Assembly: GCF_029952525.1 (NCBI RefSeq)
Contig: NZ_JASAOF010000011.1
Location: 62,001 to 126,000 of the forward strand
Reading direction: 5' to 3'
Source: Saccharopolyspora ipomoeae
GTDB taxonomy: Bacteria; Actinomycetota; Actinomycetes; Mycobacteriales; Pseudonocardiaceae
DNA length: 64,000 bases
In this document: piece after piece, positions 17,230 through 25,244 of the stretch
Position numbering within the stretch: the first letter of the stretch is position 1
Layout of the letters: every line of letters begins with the position of its first letter
Made by a program: the position numbers and the translations under genes
Notes under the pieces: generated by a model
The model's database searches: none
Seen by the model: the letters and a program-made list of their open reading frames with translations, nothing else
Told to the model about the DNA's origin: nothing

Positions 17230-18483
17230 ATGGAAAACAAGGACGTGCAGGAAGGCGGAGCAGTGGTCCGGGCACTGGCGGCCCTGGCCCGCGGTGAGAT
17301 GGTCGTGCTGCTCGACGACGCGGACCGCGAGAACGAGGCGGATCTGGTGATGGCCGCATCGGCGGCCACGGAGACCAGCGTCGCGTTCATGGTCGCCCAC
17401 ACCACGGGCATCCTGTGCTGCCCGATGCGCGGCGACCGACTTGATTCGCTCGAACTTCCACTCATGGTCGAGCGGAACACGGATACGCACCAGACCGCGT
17501 TCACCGTCAGCGTGGACCACCATGAGACCTCAACCGGTGTCTCGGCGGAGGACCGGGCGCGGACCATTCGGTCGCTCAGTGACCCGGCGACGAAGTCAGA
17601 TCATCTGCGCAAGCCGGGCCACGTGTTCCCGCTGCGGTATCGCGAGGGGGGAGTGCTGCGCCGCGCAGGCCACACCGAGGCCTCGGTCGACCTGCTGCGC
17701 CTGGCCGGCATGCCCGAGACAGGGCTGATCAGCGAGCTGGTCGAACCGTCGGGCTCGATGATGCGGGGACCGTCTGCGGAAGCCTTCGCCCGTGTGCACG
17801 ACCTGGAGCTCGTCACCGTTGCCGACGTCATCCGGTATCGCCAGCACGTGCTGCGAGAGTCCGCCGTCGAGGTGACGGGTGAATCATGGCTACCGACCGA
17901 GTTCGGGGCATTTCGCGCCTACGCCTTCCGGAGCACGGAAACCGGGATCGAGCATCTGGTGCTGGTGCGTGGAGATCTCTCAACCGCACGTGAACCGGTG
18001 CTGGTGCGGGTGCACAGCGAGTGCGCGACCGGCGACATCATGTGCTCGATGAGATGCGACTGCGGGGCCCAGCTGCGCGAAGCGCTGCGCCTGATCGACG
18101 CCGAAGGTGTCGGCGTGGTCGTCTACCTGCGCGGTCAGGAGGGCCGCGGTATCGGTCTGGGACGAAAGCTACAGGCCTATTCGCTGCAGGAATCAGGCTT
18201 GGACACGGTCGATGCCAACACGGCGCTCGGACTCCCGGTGGATTCACGCGACTACCGCGACGGCGCGGCCATCCTGACCCATCTGGGAGTGGCAGCGATC
18301 AATCTGATCACCAACAATTCCGCTAAATGCACCGACCTTTCGGAAAATGGGATCACAGTGGTGGAACGCGTGGCGTTGCCCCTGAATGCGACCGAGCACA
18401 ACCTGTCGTATTTGCAGACCAAGCGCGATCGGCTGGGTCATGCGATCCCAGATATCAAGGCACCCGCTGGAAGTGTTTGGTGA
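17230..18483 (+). CDS. ribBA: Bifunctional 3,4-dihydroxy-2-butanone-4-phosphate synthase / GTP cyclohydrolase II
   Basis: Protein of 417 aa with both riboflavin entry enzymes. The RibB half carries DDADRENEADLV (residues 29-40), the segment MVERNTDTHQTAFTVSVD and HTEASVDL. The RibA half carries the zinc-cysteine motif HSECATGDIMCSMRCDCG and RGQEGRGIGL. In the RibA half the usual NNPxK reads NNSAK. The start is only 7 bp after the flavin reductase stop. The gene is therefore wired into the catabolic operon rather than a riboflavin operon, presumably to raise FMN supply for the LLM monooxygenase. It is likely a second copy in the genome; the housekeeping copy is not in the window. Confidence 0.93.
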   Translation: MENKDVQEGGAVVRALAALARGEMVVLLDDADRENEADLVMAASAATETSVAFMVAHTTGILCCPMRGDRLDSLELPLMVERNTDTHQTAFTVSVDHHETSTGVSAEDRARTIRSLSDPATKSDHLRKPGHVFPLRYREGGVLRRAGHTEASVDLLRLAGMPETGLISELVEPSGSMMRGPSAEAFARVHDLELVTVADVIRYRQHVLRESAVEVTGESWLPTEFGAFRAYAFRSTETGIEHLVLVRGDLSTAREPVLVRVHSECATGDIMCSMRCDCGAQLREALRLIDAEGVGVVVYLRGQEGRGIGLGRKLQAYSLQESGLDTVDANTALGLPVDSRDYRDGAAILTHLGVAAINLITNNSAKCTDLSENGITVVERVALPLNATEHNLSYLQTKRDRLGHAIPDIKAPAGSVW

Positions 18484-18490
18484 TCAAAAT

Positions 18491-18515
18491 CTGCCCTCAA
18501 GATTGTTGAGGGCAG
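18491..18515 (+). terminator. Stem-loop after operon A
   Basis: CTGCCCTCAA and its exact complement form a 10-bp stem with a 5-nt loop 8 bp after the ribBA stop. It likely ends operon A. The following AT-rich stretch with TACAGT near 18543 may hold the promoter of the regulator gene. Confidence 0.65.
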
Positions 18516-18611
18516 TGGCTTCGCCAGGAAAGAAAAATAAGATACAGTAGCCCAAAAAACGAGCGCAGCTCGGCAGTTGCATCACTCAGTGAGCTCAGAG
18601 TGGAGTTCCGG

Positions 18612-20357
18612 ATGTCACGCAATCCTTCTGCAGTCGAGATCGTCTCCTCGGCGTTGCCCAACCGCATCGCGGCCTCGTGGCACCGCTCGCTGGCCTGTGG
18701 CCTGCAGCGAAGCGACCGGAAGGAGCTTCCTTACTCTGAGGGCGCGCTCGATGACAGTCCGTTGTTGCGGGCGGCGCGGCCGGTGCTCGACCGATTCGGT
18801 CAGACGCTGTCCGGAGCGCCGGCCAGCGTGATGCTCGCCGACGAGAACGGCTGCATCCTGGATCAGCGCATTGGTGATCTTCAGACGCTGCAGCAAGCGC
18901 TTCAGAAGTCGGGCGCGGCTCCAGGGGTCTTGTTCGCGGAAGAATTCGCGGGAACGAATGGCGTCGGCACCGCTTTGGAGGATGCCTCGGTCACCACCGT
19001 TCATGGCGACCAGCATTTTGCCGAGTACATGCGGCACCTCTCGTGCGTCGGCTCGCCGATTCGGCATCCCATCACGAACTCGCTTCGAGGGGTCCTGGAT
19101 CTCACAACCCTGGTCGAGGACTACAACCCGCTGATGGCTCCGCTGGTGCTGGAGGCGGTGAAGCACATCGAGACCAGGCTGACCCAATTCTCCAGCGCCC
19201 ATGAAGTCGCCTTGATGGAAGAGTTCACACGCACCTCCACCAAATGTCATGGCCCGGTGGTGGGGATCGCGTCGAACGTGTTCCTCTGCAACACCGCCGC
19301 GACCGGGGTGATCCATCCGTACGACCACACGCTGCTCTGGGAGCTCGCGACGTCGAAGGCCACAACGGACCAGTTCGACGCTGCGGTCGAGCTGGGGGCG
19401 GGCCCGTGCGTGGTGACCTGCATCCCGGTGGCTCCCAGCCTTGCGAAGGAACGCGGTTACGTGCTTCGTCTCGATTACACCGCCGGGTCCAGTGGCGGGC
19501 GGCGGCGCGGCGGGACCAGGGGCACGGCGCGCGCGTTCGATCTGCCGGGCAGGAGCGCCCTCTGGCGGCGGGCCATCGGCGAGTTGCGGCAGTGCGTCAA
19601 CGATCCGACTCCGGTCGTCATCCTCGGCGAGGACGGGCTCGGCAAGGTCACTTTGGGCAAGCAGCTGCTGGAAGCTGCCGCACGCCGTGGCGAAGCGCAG
19701 ATCGTCGAAGCAGGTGAGGTGATCTCCGGTGAGGTCCTCCAGCCCCTGCAGCAGGGAGTCGGGGTGGTCCTGCGCTGCACTGGCGCACCTTCGGCAGGTG
19801 AGTTGTCCGAGCTCGTCACCCGAGCGAAGACCGCAGTCGAAGCCGACTCGCGGGTTGGCCGGCTCGTCGTGACGCTTCGGTCGCCCTGCGCGGCGGAACG
19901 GGAGATCCAGCGCGGGCTCACCGGGATAGCGCGGTCAGTTCAACTTCCGCCGTTGCGGAGGCGCCCCGAGGACGTCGCGGACATCGTGCCTGTGGTTCTC
20001 CGTTCCCTGCAAGGCGGCTCTCGCCTGCGCTGCTCGCCGAGCGCGATGCAGATGCTGATGAAGGATCAGTGGCGGGACAACGTGGAGGGCATCGAACGGG
20101 CGCTCCGGCACGCTTGCTCGGCGGCACGAGGTGTGGATCTCCAACCTGGAGATCTTCCACAGTGGCTGGTCGCGGAATCGAGTGGTCGCGCATTGTCGAC
20201 TTTTGAACGAGCTGAACGAGATCTGATCATCGAGACGCTTCACGGCGTCGGCAACAACCGGACGCAGGCGGCCAGAATTCTCGGGATCGGCAGGGCCACC
20301 TTGTACCGCAAGATGCGCAGCCTCGCGATTCCGGTTTCCGGGCGGCATGTCTCGTAG
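18612..20357 (+). CDS. AcoR/MimR-like GAF-domain transcriptional activator with degenerate ATPase domain
   Basis: Regulator of 581 aa. The N-terminal half is a GAF sensor region of the AcoR type (GTNGVGTALEDASVTTVHGDQHF, then SPIRHPITNSLRGVLDLT). The middle resembles the AAA+ domain of bacterial enhancer-binding proteins but is degraded. The P-loop reads GEDGLGKVT, the GAFTGA loop that contacts sigma-54 is absent, and no Walker B aspartate-glutamate pair is visible. LPPLRRRPEDVADIV is kept. The C-terminus is a Fis-type HTH (NNRTQAARILGIGRATLYRKM). Actinobacteria lack sigma-54, and such proteins are known there as activators of monooxygenase operons (MimR). It probably controls operons A and B. 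ATG 18612 is preferred to GTG 18600. Confidence 0.88.
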   Translation: MSRNPSAVEIVSSALPNRIAASWHRSLACGLQRSDRKELPYSEGALDDSPLLRAARPVLDRFGQTLSGAPASVMLADENGCILDQRIGDLQTLQQALQKSGAAPGVLFAEEFAGTNGVGTALEDASVTTVHGDQHFAEYMRHLSCVGSPIRHPITNSLRGVLDLTTLVEDYNPLMAPLVLEAVKHIETRLTQFSSAHEVALMEEFTRTSTKCHGPVVGIASNVFLCNTAATGVIHPYDHTLLWELATSKATTDQFDAAVELGAGPCVVTCIPVAPSLAKERGYVLRLDYTAGSSGGRRRGGTRGTARAFDLPGRSALWRRAIGELRQCVNDPTPVVILGEDGLGKVTLGKQLLEAAARRGEAQIVEAGEVISGEVLQPLQQGVGVVLRCTGAPSAGELSELVTRAKTAVEADSRVGRLVVTLRSPCAAEREIQRGLTGIARSVQLPPLRRRPEDVADIVPVVLRSLQGGSRLRCSPSAMQMLMKDQWRDNVEGIERALRHACSAARGVDLQPGDLPQWLVAESSGRALSTFERAERDLIIETLHGVGNNRTQAARILGIGRATLYRKMRSLAIPVSGRHVS

Positions 20358-20489
20358 TAGCCGGCGGGTTGTGTGAGCCCGCGCCGCGGCTGAATCGAAA
20401 GACGCTGTCGCAGCGCCGTTGACCCTGGTGTGCGTGTGCCTCCAGGAGCATTCGCGCGCCCAATCCTCGAAACGGAAGGTGAACCTCAC

Positions 20490-21311
20490 GTGCAACCTCG
20501 AAACGATCACGACCTGGAAATCATTCAGGTGAAGTACGCCGAGAGAATGTCTTGGATGAGCGATGCGTTCCTGAATTTCGCGTCGTACGGTCGACCGGAC
20601 GAGAAGATCCTGATGGACTACAACTTCTGGGTCATCCGTAATGACGACGAGGTAGTGCTGCTCGACACCGGCTATGACGTCGCCGGGTGCAACTGGCTGG
20701 ACGAATCTCCGACGGCAAGCCCGCTGGAATCCCTCGCTGCGTTGGACATCGACCCGCTTGGCGTCTCGACGGTCATCGCTTCCCACTTCCACTACGACCA
20801 CATCGGCTTCCTGCGGCTCTTCGGCAATGCTCGCGTCATCGCGGCGCAGGCGGAGTACGACCATTGGACGGTGCTACGAGGTCCGGGTGCTCGTTTCGAG
20901 GATCATTTCGTCGCAAGTCCTGATCTCGACGAGATCTACCGGGCGGAGTCCGAAGGCCGCCTCGTGCTCGTCCCCGAAGGACCGACCGAGGTCGTGCCGG
21001 GCGTCACGGTCTACCCGGTGGGCGGGCACACCCCTGGACAGTTGATCACGCTGGTGCGAGGGCGGACCGGATCGGCCATCCTGACCTCCGATGCAGCGCA
21101 CCTCTATGAGCAGATCCACTACGGCTGGCCGTTTTTCGCTCACTCGGACCTGGATCAGGTCAAGATCGCCTACAGGGTGATCGATGATCTCGCCGCCCAA
21201 ACAGGCGCCGTCGTCGTGCCCGGGCATGACAGCCGGGTGCGGGAGCACTTCCCGCCCTACCCAGGACAGGCGGGAGCGTTCGCAACCATGCTCACGCCTC
21301 ACGGCTCCTAA
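20490..21311 (+). CDS. MBL-fold hydrolase, N-acyl-homoserine-lactonase-like
   Basis: Metallo-hydrolase of 273 aa from GTG 20490, preceded by GGAAGGTG. The zinc motif SHFHYDHIGF is near residue 108. GGHTPGQ near 186, SDAAH and PGHDSR complete the ligand set. The N-terminus with FNFWVIRNDDEVVLLDTGYD-like strands resembles AHL lactonases and other lactone hydrolases. In context, behind a monooxygenase operon, a lactonase opening a ring formed by oxygenation is plausible. Quorum quenching is an alternative. Several residues typical of AHL lactonases cannot be checked by eye. Confidence 0.88.
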   Translation: MQPRNDHDLEIIQVKYAERMSWMSDAFLNFASYGRPDEKILMDYNFWVIRNDDEVVLLDTGYDVAGCNWLDESPTASPLESLAALDIDPLGVSTVIASHFHYDHIGFLRLFGNARVIAAQAEYDHWTVLRGPGARFEDHFVASPDLDEIYRAESEGRLVLVPEGPTEVVPGVTVYPVGGHTPGQLITLVRGRTGSAILTSDAAHLYEQIHYGWPFFAHSDLDQVKIAYRVIDDLAAQTGAVVVPGHDSRVREHFPPYPGQAGAFATMLTPHGS

Positions 21312-21400
21312 ACCGGTCATCGGCACGAGAGCGACGGCGGAGGCGCGACTCCGGTCCGTGGCACAACAGACCAACAGCACGAGAGATGAGGGAGATCCAG

Positions 21401-21757
21401 ATGAGCGATGACCTTCCGAAGATCGGAAACGTCCTGTACCCGGTCGGCGATGTCGCGGCCGCGAGGCAGTTCTACGGTGAATGCCTCGGGCTCGGTGTGA
21501 AGTTCACCGACGGCGACCGTTTCAGCGCCCTCGACGGCGGCAGCACCACGCTTGCGCTCGCGGGCCCGGTCGAGGACGTCACCGGTGGCGTGGTGGCAGC
21601 CTCGTTCAAGGTCGCGGACCTGAACGCCACGGTAAAGGCGGTCATCGCGCGAGGCGGCGAGGTCGTGCGGCCTGCCGAACGTGGGCCCCACGAGGTCCGC
21701 GCGGTGGTTCGGGATCCCTGGCGCAATACGTTCGTGCTGTATTCATCTCTCCGGTAG
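21401..21757 (+). CDS. VOC family protein
   Basis: Small protein of 118 aa with one vicinal-oxygen-chelate domain in two beta-alpha-beta-beta-beta halves. The first is VLYPVGDVAAARQFYGECLGLGVKF, the second is SFKVADLNATVKAVIARGGEVV, ending RDPWRNTFVLYS. The metal ligands usual in glyoxalases and dioxygenases (His in the first strand, Glu in the last) are not evident. It may therefore be a binding or protective protein, or an isomerase lacking the canonical site. ATG 21401 has GGGAG 7 nt upstream. It follows the lactonase-like gene and probably belongs to the same transcript. Confidence 0.8.
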   Translation: MSDDLPKIGNVLYPVGDVAAARQFYGECLGLGVKFTDGDRFSALDGGSTTLALAGPVEDVTGGVVAASFKVADLNATVKAVIARGGEVVRPAERGPHEVRAVVRDPWRNTFVLYSSLR

Positions 21758-21815
21758 GCCACGCCGCCAACGGAGAAGCCACGAGGACGAAAAGGGCGCC
21801 GCAGTCCGGGATTGA

Positions 21816-21868
21816 AAATGATCTGAGGCGGTCCGCTCGCGAAGTGAGCGGGCCGCCTCAGATCATTT
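21816..21868. terminator. Bidirectional stem-loop between convergent genes
   Basis: A 23-bp inverted repeat with one G-U-compatible mismatch and a 7-nt loop is flanked by AAAT on the left and ATTT on the right. It thus works as an intrinsic-like terminator in both directions. It ends the VOC gene transcript and overlaps the stop codon and last codons of gpmA on the other strand. Confidence 0.85.
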
Positions 21869-22673
21869 CGTTCATCGACGTGCCTCCGGTGACTCCCCGC
21901 TTGTCGGCGGGAACCGGCGTCGGTGTTCGTCCCTCGGCGGCTACGGCCGCGGCGCCCTGCTCGGCCGCCTCAGGGTCGAGGTAGATGCCGCCTCGGGTGA
22001 CCGGTTCGAGCTCCTCGGTCAGGTCGTAGCGCATCGGGACGCCCGTCGGGATGTTGACCCCGCTGATGGCGCTGTCGGAGAGGTTTTCCAGGTGTTTGAC
22101 GAGGGCGCGCAGCGAGTTTCCGTGGGCAACGACCAGGACTGTCCGGCCCGCTCGCAAGTCCGGTACGATCGCGGATTCCCAGTACGGCACCAATCGCGCC
22201 ACCACGTCCTCGAGGCTCTCGGTCCTGGGCACGCCGTCGCGCAGCTCGGCGTAGCGGGGGTCGGTGCTCTGGTGGTGCTCGCTGTCCAGATCGATCGGCG
22301 GTGGCGCCGCGTGGTAGGACCGGCGCCACCGCATGTACTGATCCTCGCCGAATTCGGCCCGGATCTGCTCCTTGCTCTTGCCCTGGAGCGAACCGTAATG
22401 CCGCTCGTTGAGGCGCCAACTGCGACGCACATCGATCCAGGTGCGGTCGGCCGCGTCGAGAGCGAGATCCGCCGTGGAGATCGCGCGGCGCAGCAAGGAA
22501 GTGTGCACGACGTCCGGCAGAAGCCGGGCCTTCGACAACAGCTCGCCGCACCGCCGGGCTTCGTCGCGGCCACGTTCCGTGAGCGGCACGTCGACCCAGC
22601 CGCCGAACCGCACGAGCGCGTTCCAGGTGCTCTGCCCGTGCCGCACGAGCATCAAGGTCGCATGTTCAGACAC
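21858..22673 (-). CDS. gpmA: 2,3-bisphosphoglycerate-dependent phosphoglycerate mutase
   Basis: Enzyme of 271 aa interconverting 3- and 2-phosphoglycerate. [10 protein letters not shown] holds the phosphohistidine (His12). [28 protein letters not shown] and [15 protein letters not shown] are diagnostic, the last carrying the second catalytic histidine. About 25 extra C-terminal residues rich in Ala, Gly and Thr extend beyond the usual length and end inside the terminator hairpin. A glycolytic enzyme among catabolic operons is unusual; this may be a second copy that speeds flux of C3 units. It is the only reverse-strand gene in the 13-31 kb cluster. Confidence 0.93.
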   Translation of the reverse strand: MSEHATLMLVRHGQSTWNALVRFGGWVDVPLTERGRDEARRCGELLSKARLLPDVVHTSLLRRAISTADLALDAADRTWIDVRRSWRLNERHYGSLQGKSKEQIRAEFGEDQYMRWRRSYHAAPPPIDLDSEHHQSTDPRYAELRDGVPRTESLEDVVARLVPYWESAIVPDLRAGRTVLVVAHGNSLRALVKHLENLSDSAISGVNIPTGVPMRYDLTEELEPVTRGGIYLDPEAAEQGAAAVAAEGRTPTPVPADKRGVTGGTSMNEMI

Positions 22674-22804
22674 GCGGGCAAACTCCCATTCGCATCGCAG
22701 AAAAACAAGTATCGCAGGGCGTTCTGAACATTCAAGATCTACTGTGGAGGATCAAGGGAACCGCCGTGCGATCCAGACGATAGCTTACTTCTCCGCTGTC
22801 TGGC

Positions 22805-22852
22805 GACTGTCTCAACTTGGTACGGGTTCGGCATGGCGCAGCGTCCTACGTT
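22805..22852 (+). promoter_or_regulatory. Conserved activator-type promoter, copy 2 (operon B)
   Basis: GACTGTCTCAACTTGGTACG at 22805-22824 is followed after exactly 22 bp by TACGTT (22847-22852). It differs from copy 1 at two positions. It drives the MmgE/PrpD operon, whose first start codon is at 22991, leaving a leader of about 130 nt. The gpmA start is on the other side, so regulation of gpmA from this site cannot be excluded. Confidence 0.65.
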
Positions 22853-22990
22853 CTGGTCCAACGTGTTCGAAACGCCTGAATCTCTGAATGCGCGGATTGA
22901 TTCGATCTGGCGTGGGATCGAGGGCCTGGGAATGGCCCTCATCCAAGGTCGATCGGTCGCCTGGGCCCGTTTTTCGAGAGGGAAAGCCAG

Positions 22991-24337
22991 ATGCCAGCTG
23001 CTACTGAGCTCGCCAAGCACTTCACCACCGTCTCCGCCGAATCGCTTCCAGAGGCGCCACTGTCCGAGATGCGTCGACTGCTGCTGGACTACCTCGGGGT
23101 GGCGTTGTCCGGGAGCCGCACCGAATCCGGCCGGATCGCCGGTGAGGTGATGATCGGTCTGGGAGGAGTCCCGCAGGCCACGGTGCTCGGTCGCGGCGAC
23201 AAGGTCCCCGCAGTGCACGCGGCGTTCGCCAACGCGGTCTCCGAGCACTCGATCGAAATGGACGACGTCGATGACCTGGCCTTGTTTCACCACGGTCCGC
23301 CAGTGGTCTCGGCCGCACTGGCGACCGCGGAGTGGACCAACAGTTCCGGCCACGAACTGCTTGCCGCGATGCTGTGCGGTTGCGAGATGATGAACCGCCT
23401 CAGCCTTGCCACCAACCCAGCGCTGCGAGACCGTGGCTACCACACCACGCCGGCCTGCGGCGTGTTTGGCGCGACGGTCGCCGCGTCTCGATTGCTACGT
23501 CTGGACGCCGACCAGCTGGTCAGCGCGCTGGGCCTCGCCGGTGCGCAAGCGTCTGGCCTGATGGAGATGTATGGGCCGTCGATGCAGAAGCGCATCAACC
23601 CGGGACCGGCCGCGCGCAACGGCGTGGTCGCGGCCATGCTGGCTCAAGCCGGTTTCACCGGCGCGGACACGGTGTTCGAGGGGGAGCGAGGTTTCGGGCA
23701 GGCCTTCGCCGGTGGCATCGACGTCGACGTCCTGCTCGAAGATCTCGGCGCCGAGGTCCCGGTGGCGGTTGAGTACAAGGCCTACTCCGCGGCCAGGCCG
23801 ATCCACAACGCCATCGACGGCGCGCTGCAGCTCAAGCAACTCGGGGTTACCGCGTCGGAGATCGAGCGCCTTGTGGTGTTCCGCCACCCAGACTGGTCGG
23901 AGTACCACCGCAACTTCGCACCGGCGACCTACCACGAGGCACAGGTCAGCCTGCCCTACTCCACGGCGGTGGCCCTGATCGACGGCGCCGCACTGCCGGC
24001 CCAGTACTCCGACGACCAGGTTCGCCGTCCCGACCTGGTGGCGCTCATGGGCAAAATGCGCGTCGAGACCGATCCAAGCCTGTCTCGGGGCGTCTCGTGC
24101 CGCCTGGAGGTCACGCGGACCGACGGCAATACGGTGACCGTTCAGGTGGACGACGCCAAGGGCTCGCTGGGGAACCCGATGACCGATGCGGATCTGGAGG
24201 CCAAGTTCACGCGCCTGGTCGCTCCGGTGCTTCCCAAGGGGGCACCGGAGGAGATCGTGCGGGCCGTTCGCGAGGTCTCCCCGGTTGACGAGCTGATCGC
24301 GCTGTGCGCTGCGGGGGAGGCGCGCGATGGAGCGTGA
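22991..24337 (+). CDS. MmgE/PrpD family protein (first of a pair)
   Basis: Protein of 448 aa with the two-domain MmgE/PrpD architecture. The helical N-terminal part includes EMDDVDDLALFHHGPPVVSAALA near residue 90 and the conserved TPACGVFGATVAASRLLRLD. The C-terminal alpha/beta part includes YKAYSAARPIHNAIDGALQLK. Known family activities are 2-methylcitrate dehydratase, cis-aconitate decarboxylase and iminodisuccinate epimerase, so the substrate is a small polycarboxylate or similar. It overlaps the next gene by 11 bp. With a second family member two genes on, the pair may act on successive or stereoisomeric intermediates. Confidence 0.9.
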   Translation: MPAATELAKHFTTVSAESLPEAPLSEMRRLLLDYLGVALSGSRTESGRIAGEVMIGLGGVPQATVLGRGDKVPAVHAAFANAVSEHSIEMDDVDDLALFHHGPPVVSAALATAEWTNSSGHELLAAMLCGCEMMNRLSLATNPALRDRGYHTTPACGVFGATVAASRLLRLDADQLVSALGLAGAQASGLMEMYGPSMQKRINPGPAARNGVVAAMLAQAGFTGADTVFEGERGFGQAFAGGIDVDVLLEDLGAEVPVAVEYKAYSAARPIHNAIDGALQLKQLGVTASEIERLVVFRHPDWSEYHRNFAPATYHEAQVSLPYSTAVALIDGAALPAQYSDDQVRRPDLVALMGKMRVETDPSLSRGVSCRLEVTRTDGNTVTVQVDDAKGSLGNPMTDADLEAKFTRLVAPVLPKGAPEEIVRAVREVSPVDELIALCAAGEARDGA

Positions 24338-25244
24338 GGACAGGTTGCTCGAGGGCGCGTTCGACACTCACGCGCACGGCTACCCGGAGTTCACCCTCGG
24401 CATGCGGCCGCGAGTCGACAACGCCGGATGGGCTCGATTGGCGGCCGCAGCCGGAATGCGCGGTTTCGTCGTGAAGTCGCACATCTTCCCGACCACCAAC
24501 GTGGCGCACATGCTTCGCGAACTCGAGCCGGAACTCGACATCGTCGGAGGCATCTCCTGCAACCCGTCGTCGGGCGGACTCAGCCCGTTGACGGTGGAGC
24601 TGGCGGGACAGACTGGCGGCGGCATCGTCTGGATGCCCACGTGGTCCGCCCTTCAGGACCCGCCGAAGCCGAGCATCTTCCGGGAACGGATGAAACCCTG
24701 GGTCAGCACCCTGACGACCGATCCGGAGTTCGTGCCCGACCTCGGAATCCTGGCCGCCGACGGCACCCTGCTGCCCGAGGTCGCGCGCATCGTCGAGCTG
24801 TGTAAGACCTACGACATGGTGCTGGCCACCGGCCACCTACCGATCAAGGCGAGCCTCATCCTCGCAGAAGAGGCCGAGGCCAAAGGCGTTCGACTGCTGC
24901 TGACCCACCCGCTGTCCGGTTCGGTGGGCGCGACCATCGACGAGCAACGCACCGTGGTCCGGCACGGAGGCACGATCGAGCACGTCTTCATCGGCTGCAT
25001 GCCGATGCACCAGCGGATGGACCCGAAACGCATCGTGGAAGCCGTTGAGGCGGTCGGCGCAGAGAACTGCGTGATGGCCAGCGATGCGATCGAGGCCTGG
25101 AATCCGCCCGCACCGGAGGTGCTGCGGATGTTCATCGCTACCATGCTCGCCCTTGGCGTGTCCGAGGGAGCCGTGCACCAGATGACGCACGAGTCGCCAG
25201 CGCGCTTGCTCAACCTCGACGCCCGCCGGGAGGTGGCGGCATGA
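24327..25244 (+). CDS. DUF6282 family protein, amidohydrolase-like
   Basis: Protein of 305 aa. The opening FDTHAHGYPEF carries an H-x-H pair as in metal-dependent hydrolases. LATGHLPIKASLILAEEAEAKGVRLLLTHPLSG supplies later histidines, and MASDAIEAWNPP near residue 250 a conserved aspartate. The composition and length match DUF6282, a family close to the amidohydrolase superfamily whose reaction is not established. It overlaps the first MmgE/PrpD gene by 11 bp and the second by 4 bp (ATGA). This tight coupling indicates stoichiometric production with both and suggests that the three act on the same molecule. Confidence 0.8.
   Translation: MEREDRLLEGAFDTHAHGYPEFTLGMRPRVDNAGWARLAAAAGMRGFVVKSHIFPTTNVAHMLRELEPELDIVGGISCNPSSGGLSPLTVELAGQTGGGIVWMPTWSALQDPPKPSIFRERMKPWVSTLTTDPEFVPDLGILAADGTLLPEVARIVELCKTYDMVLATGHLPIKASLILAEEAEAKGVRLLLTHPLSGSVGATIDEQRTVVRHGGTIEHVFIGCMPMHQRMDPKRIVEAVEAVGAENCVMASDAIEAWNPPAPEVLRMFIATMLALGVSEGAVHQMTHESPARLLNLDARREVAA

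Noticed and set aside
17150..17235. FMN riboswitch before ribBA
   Set aside because: The gene starts 7 bp after the flavin reductase and there is no leader that could fold into the conserved riboswitch.
18541..18600. Sigma-54 promoter near the AcoR-like gene
   Set aside because: No GG-N10-GC box was found there or before the operons, and the regulator lacks the GAFTGA loop.
22833..23150. Forward open frame beginning at 22833, before the MmgE/PrpD gene
   Set aside because: It begins upstream of the proposed -10 box, overlaps the MmgE/PrpD gene in another frame and has no conserved motif or ribosome site.
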